A DNA stretch of 64,000 nucleotides from Litoreibacter meonggei (GCF_003663885.1 NZ_RCCE01000005.1:62001-126000), one strand, 5' to 3'. Positions 8,985 through 17,160 are shown, counted from the first letter of the stretch. The notes: generated from the sequence alone by a model not told the origin. Translations and numbers: made by a program.

Positions 8985-9018
8985 GCCTCCGGCGGGAATA
9001 TTTTCGCCAAGATGAAAC
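8985..9018. repeat. Dispersed repeat copy 1 (GCCTCCGGCGGGAATATT family)
   Basis: A 34-bp unit reading GCCTCCGGCGGGAATATT then TTCGCCAAGATGAAAC on the plus strand. The same unit recurs at 23467-23500 (inverted), 28309-28342 (inverted) and 28382-28415 (same orientation). It fills the cbiX-cobH gap. It resembles an intergenic REP-like unit. Confidence 0.85.
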
Positions 9019-9020
9019 AG

Positions 9021-10238
9021 TTAGACCTTGGCCTTGCGCGCACTTTCCGGCCCGTGCGGGTGTTTGGCATGGGGGTAGGGTGCGTGATGGTGGTGGTCGT
9101 GATCATGATGATGGTGATCGTGGCCATGCGCATGGTCGTCATGATGATGATGGTGGTGGTGACCTGCATCCTGAAGGCGGCACATGCCGGTGCAGAAGGT
9201 ATCGCACAGCGCGCAATCTGCGACGTTAGAGCCGGGGGCGTTAGCGCCCTGGCCTTCGACATGGTGATGGTGCGATTCCTGCACTGCGCCGACTTCGCCT
9301 TCGAAGCCCAGCACCTGCACGCGGTACTTGCACAAAACGCAGGTCGGCGGCGGGGTGTCGGAGAAGGCCGGGTGGCCTTGACGTGCCTCGGCGGGGATGG
9401 TCACGGACGCACCGTCCTCACCTGCGAGAATTTGGGTGCGATAGGCGCATATTCCGCAATTTGGCGGCGGGTTGGCGCCCATCTGTTCGGTGATACGTTC
9501 TGCAAAAGTGGCCAGCACGGAGGCATGGTCGTTCAGGTAGCCCGCCTTGACGAACGCGATGTCGGGATGCTGTGCCGCGACTTGATCGGTGAAGCCGTAG
9601 ATGCGGTCAATCAGGATGCCGGTGAACAGGAAGTAAGGGAACACCACGATGCGCTTGTAGCCGAGCTTGGCGGCGTGGGTCAGGCAGGGCTCGACCAACG
9701 GGAAAGTGACGCCGGAATAGCCGACCTCGACCCAGCCGAAGCCCATGCCTTCATGCAGCATACGGGCGATTTTGGCGACGTTGCCATTGGCGTCAGGATC
9801 GGAGGCTCCACGCCCGATGACGACGAGGCAGGTTTCCTCGTTCGGCACATGCTTTACCGCGTTGGCAGCATCGACGGCCTCTTGAATGCGTGCGCCGGCG
9901 GCGGCGATCATTTTGGGGTCAACGCCCAATTCGCGACCATAGCTGACTTCGATGTCATGCTTGGCGGCATAGGTATTCAGCACGGTGGGAATGTCGTTCT
10001 TGGAGTGCATCGCGGCGAACAGCATGCCCGGCACGGCCAGAATTTTGTCGCAGCCTTGTTCGCGCAGCTTGTCAAGCCCGTCGCGGATCACGGGGTTGGC
10101 GAATTCTAGATAGCCGTATTCCACCGGCCAGTCCGGCGGCAGGTAGGATGGCAGCTTTTCTGCGAGGACGGAAAACTGGTCCACCGCTGCCTGAGAGCGC
10201 GAGCCGTGGCCGCAGATCATGACGCCAATCTTGCTCAT
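9021..10238 (-). CDS. cbiX: Long-form sirohydrochlorin cobaltochelatase with Cys- and His-rich tail
   Basis: A 405-residue chelatase that should insert cobalt into, or handle cobalt for, sirohydrochlorin. Residues 1-250 carry the duplicated chelatase fold with ICGHGSRSQ at the N-terminus. The C-terminal extension has two copies of CxxCxYRxQ (C261/C264 and C300/C303), then a cluster C342-C345-C349-C353, then a His tract at about 360-394. The Bacillus megaterium long CbiX likewise has an Fe-S cysteine motif and a His-rich stretch. The start overlaps the upstream gene by ATGA. Why a pathway with CobN (late cobalt insertion) also keeps CbiX is unclear; metal storage or another tetrapyrrole role is possible. 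Confidence 0.88.
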   Translation of the reverse strand: MSKIGVMICGHGSRSQAAVDQFSVLAEKLPSYLPPDWPVEYGYLEFANPVIRDGLDKLREQGCDKILAVPGMLFAAMHSKNDIPTVLNTYAAKHDIEVSYGRELGVDPKMIAAAGARIQEAVDAANAVKHVPNEETCLVVIGRGASDPDANGNVAKIARMLHEGMGFGWVEVGYSGVTFPLVEPCLTHAAKLGYKRIVVFPYFLFTGILIDRIYGFTDQVAAQHPDIAFVKAGYLNDHASVLATFAERITEQMGANPPPNCGICAYRTQILAGEDGASVTIPAEARQGHPAFSDTPPPTCVLCKYRVQVLGFEGEVGAVQESHHHHVEGQGANAPGSNVADCALCDTFCTGMCRLQDAGHHHHHHHDDHAHGHDHHHHDHDHHHHAPYPHAKHPHGPESARKAKV

Positions 10239-10456
10239 GCTGCTTCCTCTTCTGCGTCGTCGGACGTGTCCGCCTCTGCTTCGTCGGCGTCTTTCTTGCC
10301 CTTCAAGGCCCCCCAGATGGACACCGCCAAGGCGGCCCCCAAAGCGGCACCGGCGACCCAGTGATCGTGACCGGCAAACTCGCCCACATGGCCCACATGG
10401 GCTGAGGCGGCGGACCCCGACAGCATTAGAATTGAGGTGAAAATCAGTCGGGTCAT
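10235..10456 (-). CDS. Small one-helix membrane protein (DUF6732-like)
   Basis: A 73-residue protein with a signal-like N-terminus (MTRLIFTSILMLSGSAASAH), a histidine-containing AHVGHVGEFAGHDHWVAGA segment, one hydrophobic helix and an acidic tail ending AEEEAA. The histidines just outside the helix suggest metal binding, and its stop overlaps the cbiX start (ATGA), suggesting a cobalt-linked role. I recall this pattern as a Rhodobacteraceae DUF6732-type protein, but that label is from memory. An alternative ATG at 10471 would overlap the preceding small ORF. No function is established. Confidence 0.7.
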   Translation of the reverse strand: MTRLIFTSILMLSGSAASAHVGHVGEFAGHDHWVAGAALGAALAVSIWGALKGKKDADEAEADTSDDAEEEAA

Positions 10457-10467
10457 TGCGGCGCCTT

Positions 10468-10692
10468 TCATCCAAACTTCCATAGGGGAGAGATCGGGGC
10501 ACGCACCCGCATCGTGACGATGCAACCGTTGGACCCCCTATCTGGGTCGATCCGAAGGCCGCCAACCTCTCTGGGCTTCACGCCCTCGTCTTTCGAGTCG
10601 AAGGTATATGGGGCAAGACCGCCCGCCGCAATGGGGCAGAGCGGCGGGCGACGTTCCAAAACCGGCGTAACGCGCAGTTTCTGTGCATTCAC
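10468..10692 (-). CDS. Possible small unrecognised ORF in the leader of the cbiX operon
   Basis: A GTG-started 74-codon frame beginning MNAQKLRVTPVLERRPPL and ending ISPLWKFG. Its TGA overlaps an in-frame ATG of the next gene as ATGA, the junction type used throughout this operon. G or C occupies about two thirds of third codon positions, which is compatible with coding but not decisive. No Shine-Dalgarno is visible and I recognise no domain. The same DNA contains a strong 10-bp hairpin, so the region may instead be an RNA leader. Treat as unproven. Confidence 0.3.
   Translation of the reverse strand: MNAQKLRVTPVLERRPPLCPIAAGGLAPYTFDSKDEGVKPREVGGLRIDPDRGSNGCIVTMRVRAPISPLWKFG
10620..10650. 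other. Perfect 10-bp GC-rich inverted repeat in the cbiX operon leader
   Basis: CGCCCGCCGC and GCGGCGGGCG flank an 11-base loop. Neither strand has a T-run after it, so it is not a standard intrinsic terminator. It lies in the gap between the divergent cbiX operon and the glutathionyl-hydroquinone reductase gene. I looked for a cobalamin B12-box around it and saw none. Confidence 0.6.
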
Positions 10693-10752
10693 GCGAGGTG
10701 ACGGGTGCGGCGGCGCGGGCTAGCGTGCGGGTCGAAAGCGGAGGGAATTTTT

Positions 10753-11727
10753 TTGGGACAGCTCGTAGACGGCGTTTGGCACGACACTTGGTATGACACG
10801 AAATCGACGGGCGGGGCGTTCAAGCGCTCGACAGCCAGCTTTCGCAACTGGATCACCGCGGACGGCGGTGCAGGCCCATCCGGCGGGGACGGTTTCGAGG
10901 CGGAGGCCGGTCGCTACCATCTTTATGTGTCCCATGCGTGCCCTTGGGCGCACCGCACGCTGATCTTTCGCAAGCTCAAAGGGCTGGAAGAGCTGATCGA
11001 CGTGTCGGTCGTTCATCCTGACATGATGCGTGACGGCTGGACCTTTGAGAGTGACAGCCATGGTGCGACGGGTGACAGGCTCTACGGGCTACCCTTTGCC
11101 CGCGATATCTACCTAAAAGCGGACCCGCAGGTGTCTGGCCGCGTCACTGTGCCGATCTTGTGGGACAAACAGCGCGAGACGATTGTCAGCAACGAATCCT
11201 CCGAGATTATTCGGATGTTCAATTCGGCCTTCGACGGGATTACCGGCAATACGCTGGACTTCTGGCCCGACGCGCTGCGCGACGGCATCGAAGAGGTTAA
11301 CGATCGCGTCTACAGCACGGTGAATAACGGGGTCTACAAATCCGGGTTTGCGACCACCCAAAGTGCCTATGACGAGGCTGTCGGCCCGCTCTTTGACAGT
11401 CTTGGCTGGCTGGAGAACCGGCTGAGGGGAAACCGCTATCTGATGGGCGATGTAATCACCGAAGCGGATTGGCGGCTGTTCACCACGCTGGCGCGGTTCG
11501 ATCTGGTGTATCACCTGCATTTCAAATGCAACCGCAAGCGGCTGATCGATTATCCCAACCTGTGGGCCTACACGCGCGAATTGTATCAATGGGAAGGGGT
11601 GGCCGAGACGGTGAACTTCAATCACATCGTGCGCCATTACCACTACAGCCACGACACGATTAACCCCAACCGCATCATTCCCATCAATCCGGTTCTGGAT
11701 TGGCAGGCACCACACGGTCGGGGCTAG
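10753..11727 (+). CDS. yqjG: Glutathionyl-hydroquinone reductase (YqjG/PcpF-type GST)
   Basis: A 324-residue glutathione transferase of the Xi class, which removes glutathione from glutathionyl-hydroquinones. The catalytic motif SHACPWAHR (Cys at residue 56) and the downstream VPILWD and NESSEIIRMFN motifs are typical. I chose TTG 10753 because GGAGG lies 8 bases before it and the product then begins LGQLVDGVWHDTWYDTKSTGG, matching family N-termini; the frame is open to GTG 10705. It is divergent from the cbiX operon and ends 3 bases before a convergent gene. Confidence 0.9.
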   Translation: MGQLVDGVWHDTWYDTKSTGGAFKRSTASFRNWITADGGAGPSGGDGFEAEAGRYHLYVSHACPWAHRTLIFRKLKGLEELIDVSVVHPDMMRDGWTFESDSHGATGDRLYGLPFARDIYLKADPQVSGRVTVPILWDKQRETIVSNESSEIIRMFNSAFDGITGNTLDFWPDALRDGIEEVNDRVYSTVNNGVYKSGFATTQSAYDEAVGPLFDSLGWLENRLRGNRYLMGDVITEADWRLFTTLARFDLVYHLHFKCNRKRLIDYPNLWAYTRELYQWEGVAETVNFNHIVRHYHYSHDTINPNRIIPINPVLDWQAPHGRG

Positions 11728-11730
11728 GGC

Positions 11731-12093
11731 CTAGCGGCCATGATATTCCACCAGCGCCGCCAGATCAGACGGCAACGTGCTGGTCGGGACCATCGCACAC
11801 GCATTTGGCATGTAGCGGAAAATTGACCCGTCGGAAAAGAAGCTGTTGCTGGTCACAAAGACCACCTTGGCTTCCGGCCGCCGGAAATTTGCATAATCCG
11901 CGATGGCTGACGCATCACCCGCACGCGGGTGAAGGTTGAGATTTATGACGAGAACATCGAACGACTGCTTTCGCAAAAGCGCCTCTGCTTCCGTTTGGGT
12001 GTGGACCAAGGACACTTCGCAGCCGAGCCGACCAACATGATCAGCCCAGAGTTGTCCAAGACCATCCCCATTTTCGACAATGAGAACTTCCAT
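11731..12093 (-). CDS. Degenerate response-regulator receiver protein
   Basis: A 120-residue stand-alone CheY-like fold starting MEVLIVENGDGLGQLWADHV. The phospho-acceptor position in FDVLVINLNL is Asn51 instead of Asp, the acidic pair is E7-N8 rather than two acids, and the usual KP after strand 5 is replaced in MVPTSTLPSDL. It therefore probably does not take a phosphate in the normal way and may be a pseudo-receiver. No histidine kinase is nearby. It is convergent with yqjG and divergent from the DUF1636 gene. Confidence 0.75.
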   Translation of the reverse strand: MEVLIVENGDGLGQLWADHVGRLGCEVSLVHTQTEAEALLRKQSFDVLVINLNLHPRAGDASAIADYANFRRPEAKVVFVTSNSFFSDGSIFRYMPNACAMVPTSTLPSDLAALVEYHGR

Positions 12094-12310
12094 ATAATAC
12101 TCCGACCGTAGGCGAGGATTGGCCGGTACGCTTCCCGCAAAAAATTGTTTTTATTGGTCACCGTGCTGGGTGACGGCCCATACTGTCCTGTAATTCCCTA
12201 ACGAATGATTAATAACCGGTCCGTCGGAACATAAAGCCGTGAGCTTCTTGCGTCTTTGGCAATTTTCCGCTTCATGGTCGCCTGAACCGACCTGCAATAC
12301 GAGACCCGCG

Positions 12311-12685
12311 ATGACAACTTGGATCACCATCTGCGACACCTGCAAACGTGACGATTGGGAAGCTCGCGCGCCCGGCGTGACCGATGGCGAAACATTCGCG
12401 GACCTAATCGAAGCCGCCGCCACGAGGACCGCAGGCGTCCGCACCCGTCGCCATTCCTGCCTGATGGGCTGCACCCGCGGGTGTAATGTCGCGATCCAGG
12501 GATCGGGCAAGTTGAACTACACCGTCGGTGAGTTCGAGCCGTCGCAAGAAGCGGCTGAAGCCGTCGTGGGATATGCCGCCCTGCATGCGATAAGCGAGAG
12601 CGGACAGGTGCCTTACAAGCAGTGGCCTCAGGCCATTAAAGGCCATTTCGTAACCCGCCACCCACCTTTGCCGACCGATGAGTAA
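12311..12685 (+). CDS. DUF1636 family cysteine-rich protein
   Basis: A 124-residue protein starting MTTWITICDTCKRDDWE. Cysteines are at 8, 11, 50, 54 and 58 (ICDTC and CLMGCTRGCNVAI), a thioredoxin-like [2Fe-2S] or metal-binding arrangement. DUF1636 genes are often found among B12 genes, and here the stop overlaps the cobC start by 8 bases. A redox or metal-handling role in corrin synthesis is inferred. The frame extends upstream to 12239, but the ATG at 12311 gives the family N-terminus. Confidence 0.85.
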   Translation: MTTWITICDTCKRDDWEARAPGVTDGETFADLIEAAATRTAGVRTRRHSCLMGCTRGCNVAIQGSGKLNYTVGEFEPSQEAAEAVVGYAALHAISESGQVPYKQWPQAIKGHFVTRHPPLPTDE

Positions 12686-13616
12686 CGCCCACCGCGACCA
12701 CGGTGGCGGGCTAGACGCCGCCGTTGCACATTATGGTGGATCACGGGCGCAATGGCTGGATCTGTCGACGGGCATCAACCCCGTTCCCTACCCGATAGGC
12801 ACCATTCAACCCGACGCTTGGACCGCCCTGCCCGACCGCGCTGCGCAAGACCGGATCATTCTGGCCGCACGCAGGTTTTGGGGCGTGCCGGACGAGGCGG
12901 AAATTATCGCGGCCGCAGGGGCCTCGGCCCTGATCGCACGCGCACCGCATCTGTTTCAGGGCGCGACCGCCACCATCCCGACGCCAACCTATAACGAGCA
13001 CGCCGCCGCCTTTCGCGCCGCCTCTTGGAGGGTTCAGGATCGCGACGCGTCAGACGTGACGGTCTTGGTGCATCCCAACAATCCCGATGGACGGGTTTGG
13101 GGTGCCGAGGACATCACCGGCAACACCATCATCGACGAAAGCTTTTGCGACATCATGCCAGAGGTGAGCCATGTCGCCGACAGTTGGCGCAGCGACAGGG
13201 TTGTGCTGAAAAGCTTCGGCAAATTCTGGGGGCTGGCAGGGTTGCGCCTTGGCTTTGCGATTGCGCAGCCCGCGACCATCGAACGCTTGGGCGATCTGCT
13301 GGGGCCTTGGGCCGTCTCGGGGCCTGCCTTGGACATCGGCGCACGGGCGCTGGAGGATCCGGCTTGGGTAGACGCCACGCGGGCGCGTCTTAGTAAAGAT
13401 TCGGCGCGGCTGGATACGCTGATGGCCAAGACCGGCGCCAAGCTGGAAGGCGGCACCACGCTGTTCCGCCTCTATGATGTGGGCGATGCGGCGGCGTGGC
13501 AGGACAAGCTTGCGCAAGGTCACGTCTGGTCGCGCATCTTCCCGTACTCCGACCGCTGGCTGCGGCTAGGACTGCCCGCGCCGGATCACTGGGACCAACT
13601 GGAGGGCGCATTGTGA
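12678..13616 (+). CDS. cobC: L-threonine-O-3-phosphate decarboxylase (aminotransferase class I/II fold)
   Basis: A 312-residue PLP enzyme making (R)-1-aminopropan-2-ol phosphate, the nucleotide-loop linker of cobalamin. Visible features are HGGGLDAA near the N-terminus, LDLSTGINP, VHPNNPDGR, and the PLP lysine in LKSFGKFWGLAGLRLGF. It is shorter than Salmonella CobD but typical of alphaproteobacterial CobC. It overlaps DUF1636 upstream and cobD (cbiB) downstream (GTGA), so the three genes form one operon and the product feeds the next enzyme. Confidence 0.9.
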   Translation: MSNAHRDHGGGLDAAVAHYGGSRAQWLDLSTGINPVPYPIGTIQPDAWTALPDRAAQDRIILAARRFWGVPDEAEIIAAAGASALIARAPHLFQGATATIPTPTYNEHAAAFRAASWRVQDRDASDVTVLVHPNNPDGRVWGAEDITGNTIIDESFCDIMPEVSHVADSWRSDRVVLKSFGKFWGLAGLRLGFAIAQPATIERLGDLLGPWAVSGPALDIGARALEDPAWVDATRARLSKDSARLDTLMAKTGAKLEGGTTLFRLYDVGDAAAWQDKLAQGHVWSRIFPYSDRWLRLGLPAPDHWDQLEGAL

Positions 13617-14512
13617 CTGTCGTATTTGCGATGCTTCTCGACGCGCTTTTGGGCGAGCCGAAATGGCTTTGGGACCGCGTGCCGCACCCTGCCGTGCTGA
13701 TGGGTCAGGGGATTTCATGGCTGGAGACCCGGCTGAATACCGGCAAGGACCGTCGCGCGAAGGGCATCCTTTTGGTGATCGTTCTGGTCGCCAGCGCGCT
13801 GATTGCGGGCTCGGTCTTGTCCACATTCGGGCCACTCGTTGAAATCATCATTGGCGCCGTTCTGCTCGCGCAGCGGTCACTGGCCGACCATGTCTCCGAC
13901 GTCGCGCGCGCCTTGCGCCTGAGCCTTGGCGACGGGCGCATGATGGTTGCCCGCATCGTCGGGCGGGATGTAAACGCATTGGATCGCTCGGGCGTGGCGA
14001 GGGGCGCGATTGAAAGCGCCGCGGAGAACCTGAGCGACGGGGTGATCGCGCCGGTCTTTTGGTTTGCGCTACTCGGCCTCCCCGGCCTGCTGGCCTATAA
14101 AATCATTAACACAGCTGACAGCATGGTCGGCTATCGCAACGACCGGTACGAGGAATTCGGCTGGGCCGCCGCGCGTCTGGATGATCTGGTGAACTGGCCT
14201 GCCGCGCGCCTGACGGCGGTCCTGATCACGCTGGCCCATTTCCGCCCCGAAAACATGAAAGCTGTGCTGCGTGATGCAGGGCTGCACCGCTCCCCTAATG
14301 CGGGTTGGCCGGAGGCCGCGATGGCGTCGGTGCTGGGCATCTCCCTTTCCGGCCCACGCAGTTACGACGGAACCCTGCGCGACGAGCCTTATGTAAATCC
14401 CGAAGGCCGACGTGATCTTGGACCCGATGACATAGATGCGTCGGTATCTGTGCTTTGGCGGACATGGGGCCTCACGCTTGTGTTCGTTGCCCTCTGGTGG
14501 GTGATTGCATAG
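13613..14512 (+). CDS. cobD: Adenosylcobinamide-phosphate synthase (CbiB family)
   Basis: A 299-residue inner-membrane enzyme joining aminopropanol (phosphate) to adenosylcobyric acid. Typical motifs are LLDALLGEPKWLWDRVPHPAVLMG at the N-terminus (seen in parts), ESAAENLSDGVIAPVFW and YKIINTADSMVGYRNDRY, with several hydrophobic helices and a C-terminal one. It starts at GTG 13613, overlapping the cobC stop. Its longer upstream frame is a shadow of cobC. Confidence 0.92.
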   Translation: MTVVFAMLLDALLGEPKWLWDRVPHPAVLMGQGISWLETRLNTGKDRRAKGILLVIVLVASALIAGSVLSTFGPLVEIIIGAVLLAQRSLADHVSDVARALRLSLGDGRMMVARIVGRDVNALDRSGVARGAIESAAENLSDGVIAPVFWFALLGLPGLLAYKIINTADSMVGYRNDRYEEFGWAAARLDDLVNWPAARLTAVLITLAHFRPENMKAVLRDAGLHRSPNAGWPEAAMASVLGISLSGPRSYDGTLRDEPYVNPEGRRDLGPDDIDASVSVLWRTWGLTLVFVALWWVIA

Positions 14513-14542
14513 GCTGCGCCGATATCATTTTCGGAGCTTTCA

Positions 14543-15706
14543 ATGCGTCACCTGTTTCTTGCCCTTGCCCTATCCCTGATCGCACCCGCTGCCTTTGCCG
14601 CGTGTGGCGGAAGTTGGAATTCCTTCGTTAGCGAAATGAAAAACGAAGCCATCGCCAAGGGGCATTCGAAATCCAGCGTCGACCGTTTCTTTTCCTTTGC
14701 ACGCCAGGACCCGAAAGTTCTGAAAGCTGACCGCGCGCAAGGTGTGTTTAAACGCGATTTTATCGACTTTTCACGACGCGTCATTTCTCAGTCTCGAATT
14801 AACAAAGGCCGCGCAAATGCAAAAAAATACGCCTCCGTTTTCAAACGAGCCGAACGCGAATACGGCGTTCCTGCCGGCGTTCTTTTGGCATTCTGGGCGC
14901 TAGAGACCGACTACGGTGCGGTGCAGGGCAACTTCAACACGTTCAACGCGCTGATGACCCTAAGCCACGACTGCCGCCGCCCAGAATTGTTCCGCCCGCA
15001 GGTTTTCGCAGCTCTGGAATTGTTTGAACGCGGCAATTTCGACCCAAAAACCACCAAAGGCGCTTGGGCCGGCGAGATCGGGATGGTCCAGATGCTGCCG
15101 GAAGATATTATCGAAAACGGCGTCGATGCGGATGGTGATGGAAAAGTCAGCCTGAAAACTTCGGCACCAGACGCATTATTATCCGGCGCAAAAATGCTGC
15201 GTTCTCTGGGATGGCAGCAGGGCCAAGCATGGCTGCAAGAGGTGCAAGTTCCCGCCCGAATGGATTGGTCAAAAACCGGATTGAACAGCACGCTAAGCGT
15301 AGATGAATGGGCCATGATGGGTGTGAAACCCAGATCGGGGAAATTCCAAGGCGGCACCGGCTCCATTCTTTTGCCCATGGGTCGCAAAGGTCCCGCGTTT
15401 ATCGCCTACCCGAATTTTCGCGTTTATTTCGAGTGGAACCAAAGCTTTGTCTACGTGACGACTGCCGCTTACTTCGCGACCCGCCTTTCTGGCGCGCCTG
15501 TCTATAATCCCGGCAACCCTGATCCCAGCCTGTCCGACGCCAATATGAAATCACTGCAAAAGAAATTGGCATCCCGTGGATATGATGTTGGAAAAATCGA
15601 TGGAATATTGGGGTCCGGCACGCGCGCAGCGGTGCAGGCAGAGCAAAGGCGTCTTGGCCTTCCGGCAGACGCTTGGCCGACCATTGAACTTCTCCGAAAG
15701 CTGTAA
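14543..15706 (+). CDS. Lytic murein transglycosylase with peptidoglycan-binding domain
   Basis: A 387-residue periplasmic enzyme. A cleavable signal peptide (MRHLFLALALSLIAPAAFAA) is followed by an MltB/SltB-type catalytic domain; the catalytic Glu lies in LLAFWALETDYGA and the GEIGMVQMLPEDI motif is present. The last ~60 residues (MKSLQKKLASRGYDVGKIDGILG region) form a PG_binding_1 domain. It cleaves glycan strands to 1,6-anhydro ends. It stands alone, 30 bases after cobD, and is probably not part of the B12 operon. Confidence 0.92.
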   Translation: MRHLFLALALSLIAPAAFAACGGSWNSFVSEMKNEAIAKGHSKSSVDRFFSFARQDPKVLKADRAQGVFKRDFIDFSRRVISQSRINKGRANAKKYASVFKRAEREYGVPAGVLLAFWALETDYGAVQGNFNTFNALMTLSHDCRRPELFRPQVFAALELFERGNFDPKTTKGAWAGEIGMVQMLPEDIIENGVDADGDGKVSLKTSAPDALLSGAKMLRSLGWQQGQAWLQEVQVPARMDWSKTGLNSTLSVDEWAMMGVKPRSGKFQGGTGSILLPMGRKGPAFIAYPNFRVYFEWNQSFVYVTTAAYFATRLSGAPVYNPGNPDPSLSDANMKSLQKKLASRGYDVGKIDGILGSGTRAAVQAEQRRLGLPADAWPTIELLRKL

Positions 15707-15787
15707 ATCACGAAGCGCTTGGTTTTATGTTAATTCTGCGTTAATGCCTTTGCTATTCGAAAAAAGCTGGGGAACTAAATAGAAAAA

Positions 15788-16114
15788 ATGGCAAAAATAG
15801 ATCTGAAATCACTGTCTCTGACAGAACTAAAAGCCCTGAATGCCCGTGTCGAAAAGGCTATCGAGCGTCATGGTAAAAAGCAAAAGGGCAAGGCCCTGGC
15901 GCTGGTCAAGGCAAAAGCAAAAGAGCTGGGTTTTTCGCTGGACGAGTTAACTGGTGGTGCACCCGCTAAGAAAACCACTGCGAAAAAACCCGCGAAAGCC
16001 GCCTATCGTCATCCTGACGATGCGAGCAAAACCTGGGCTGGCCGCGGCGCGCGCCCGCTTTGGTTGAAGGATGCCTTGAATTCCGGAAAATCATTGGAAG
16101 ACTTCAAAGTTTAA
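15788..16114 (+). CDS. H-NS/HvrA-like histone family nucleoid protein
   Basis: A 108-residue basic protein. The N-terminal half is helical for dimerisation (LTELKALNARVEKAIERHG), a Lys/Ala-rich linker follows (APAKKTTAKKPAKAA), and the C-terminus carries the H-NS DNA-binding motif YRHPDD..KTWAGRGARPLWL. Rhodobacter HvrA and Spb are the nearest named relatives; such proteins silence AT-rich or foreign DNA. It is monocistronic, with an AT-rich leader at 15707-15787 and a hairpin just downstream. Confidence 0.92.
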   Translation: MAKIDLKSLSLTELKALNARVEKAIERHGKKQKGKALALVKAKAKELGFSLDELTGGAPAKKTTAKKPAKAAYRHPDDASKTWAGRGARPLWLKDALNSGKSLEDFKV

Positions 16115-16124
16115 TTTCAATGAT

Positions 16125-16161
16125 ATCAGGGGCGTCTGACTCACTTTCAGATACCCCTGAT
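16125..16161 (+). terminator. Hairpin downstream of the H-NS-like gene
   Basis: ATCAGGGGCGTCTGA pairs with TCAGATACCCCTGAT around a 7-base loop, 10 bases after the stop. No clear T-run follows, so it may be a weak terminator or an RNA-stabilising 3' stem. Confidence 0.55.
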
Positions 16162-16296
16162 GAAGCCTTCCAAACGCCTAACCTGCATTAAAGTTCCGCA
16201 AATAATTTGCGCATTTGTCGGGAACAAGCAGCGCCCATTCACGTTCTTCTATCAGACACGCTTCAAGCGTCGAAACTGACAAAGGAGAACAGACTG

Positions 16297-17109
16297 ATGA
16301 AAAAATTTCTCATTACAACCGCCCTCGCTACTGGCCTTGCTCTGCCTGCGCTTTCCGATGCCCACTCTGGCAACACGGTGTTCCTTGATAGCGCCCACGA
16401 AAGCACCATGAGTGCCGCCGAGCTTCGCGTTTCAGACCTGATCGGCAAACGTATTTATACAGCCGAAGCCGATGTCGACACTGTCGCGAATGACGTCTCG
16501 ACCGAATGGGATGACATTGGTGAGATCAACGATGTCATCATGTCCCGCGACGGCGAAACCCGCGCAATCTTACTAGATATTGGCGGCTTCCTTGGCATTG
16601 GCGAGAAAACCGTCGCTGTGAATATGGACGAGCTGAAGCTCGTCGCCGACGGTAATGATGCTGGCGACTACTTCGTCGTGTTCACGTCTAACCGCGCTGC
16701 GCTGGAAGGCGCCCCTGCGTTTGACAGCGATACCATCGGCGGCTGGACAGACGCCAAGATGGACATGGAAACCGATACCGCTGGCCCTCGAATTGGTATG
16801 GAGCGTGAAGGGTATGAAACCTATGACACATCCAAACTGACCACAGAAATGGTCACCGGTGCAGCCGTATATGATCAGAACGATGAACATATCGGCGAAG
16901 TATCTAAGCTCATTTTGAGCGACGCTGGTGAGATCACGGAAGCTGTGATCGACGTAGGCGGGTTCATTGGGCTAGGCGAAAAACCAGTTGCACTGAAGAT
17001 GCAGGAACTGGACATTCTTCGCCAGACCGATGGCGATGATCTACGCGTCTATGTGAGCCAATCCAAAGAGGCTTTGGAAGCCTTGCCGGAATGGAAGAAC
17101 GAAGGATAA
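16297..17109 (+). CDS. Exported protein with two PRC-barrel domains
   Basis: A 270-residue protein with a signal peptide (MKKFLITTALATGLALPALS) and two PRC-barrel domains, about residues 45-130 and 175-260. Each contains the D-GEI-DV(I/V) and GGFLGIGEK or GGFIGLGEKPVALK pattern. PRC barrels are protein- or ligand-binding beta barrels, in exported form often linked to envelope stress. GGAG lies 8 bases before the ATG at 16297; the longer upstream frame is not supported. It has its own leader and a strong terminator, so it is probably monocistronic. Confidence 0.88.
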   Translation: MKKFLITTALATGLALPALSDAHSGNTVFLDSAHESTMSAAELRVSDLIGKRIYTAEADVDTVANDVSTEWDDIGEINDVIMSRDGETRAILLDIGGFLGIGEKTVAVNMDELKLVADGNDAGDYFVVFTSNRAALEGAPAFDSDTIGGWTDAKMDMETDTAGPRIGMEREGYETYDTSKLTTEMVTGAAVYDQNDEHIGEVSKLILSDAGEITEAVIDVGGFIGLGEKPVALKMQELDILRQTDGDDLRVYVSQSKEALEALPEWKNEG

Positions 17110-17130
17110 CTTAACCACACTCTAGCATGG

Positions 17131-17160
17131 GGCGCGCAGCATGGCTGCGCGCCTTTTTCG
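17131..17160 (+). terminator. Rho-independent terminator after the PRC-barrel gene
   Basis: A 10-bp perfect stem GGCGCGCAGC / GCTGCGCGCC with an ATG loop, followed by TTTTT. It ends 3 bases before the convergent smc stop codon. Confidence 0.92.

Noticed and set aside
8511-10109. 532-codon plus-strand frame across cobH and cbiX
   Set aside because: It is the antisense of two clear B12 genes and its poly-Val/Met tract is the reverse of the CbiX His codons.
10500-10720. Second cobalamin riboswitch upstream of the cbiX operon
   Set aside because: No B12 box or conserved core could be matched on the minus strand; only a hairpin and a vague AGCCCAGAGAGG resemblance.
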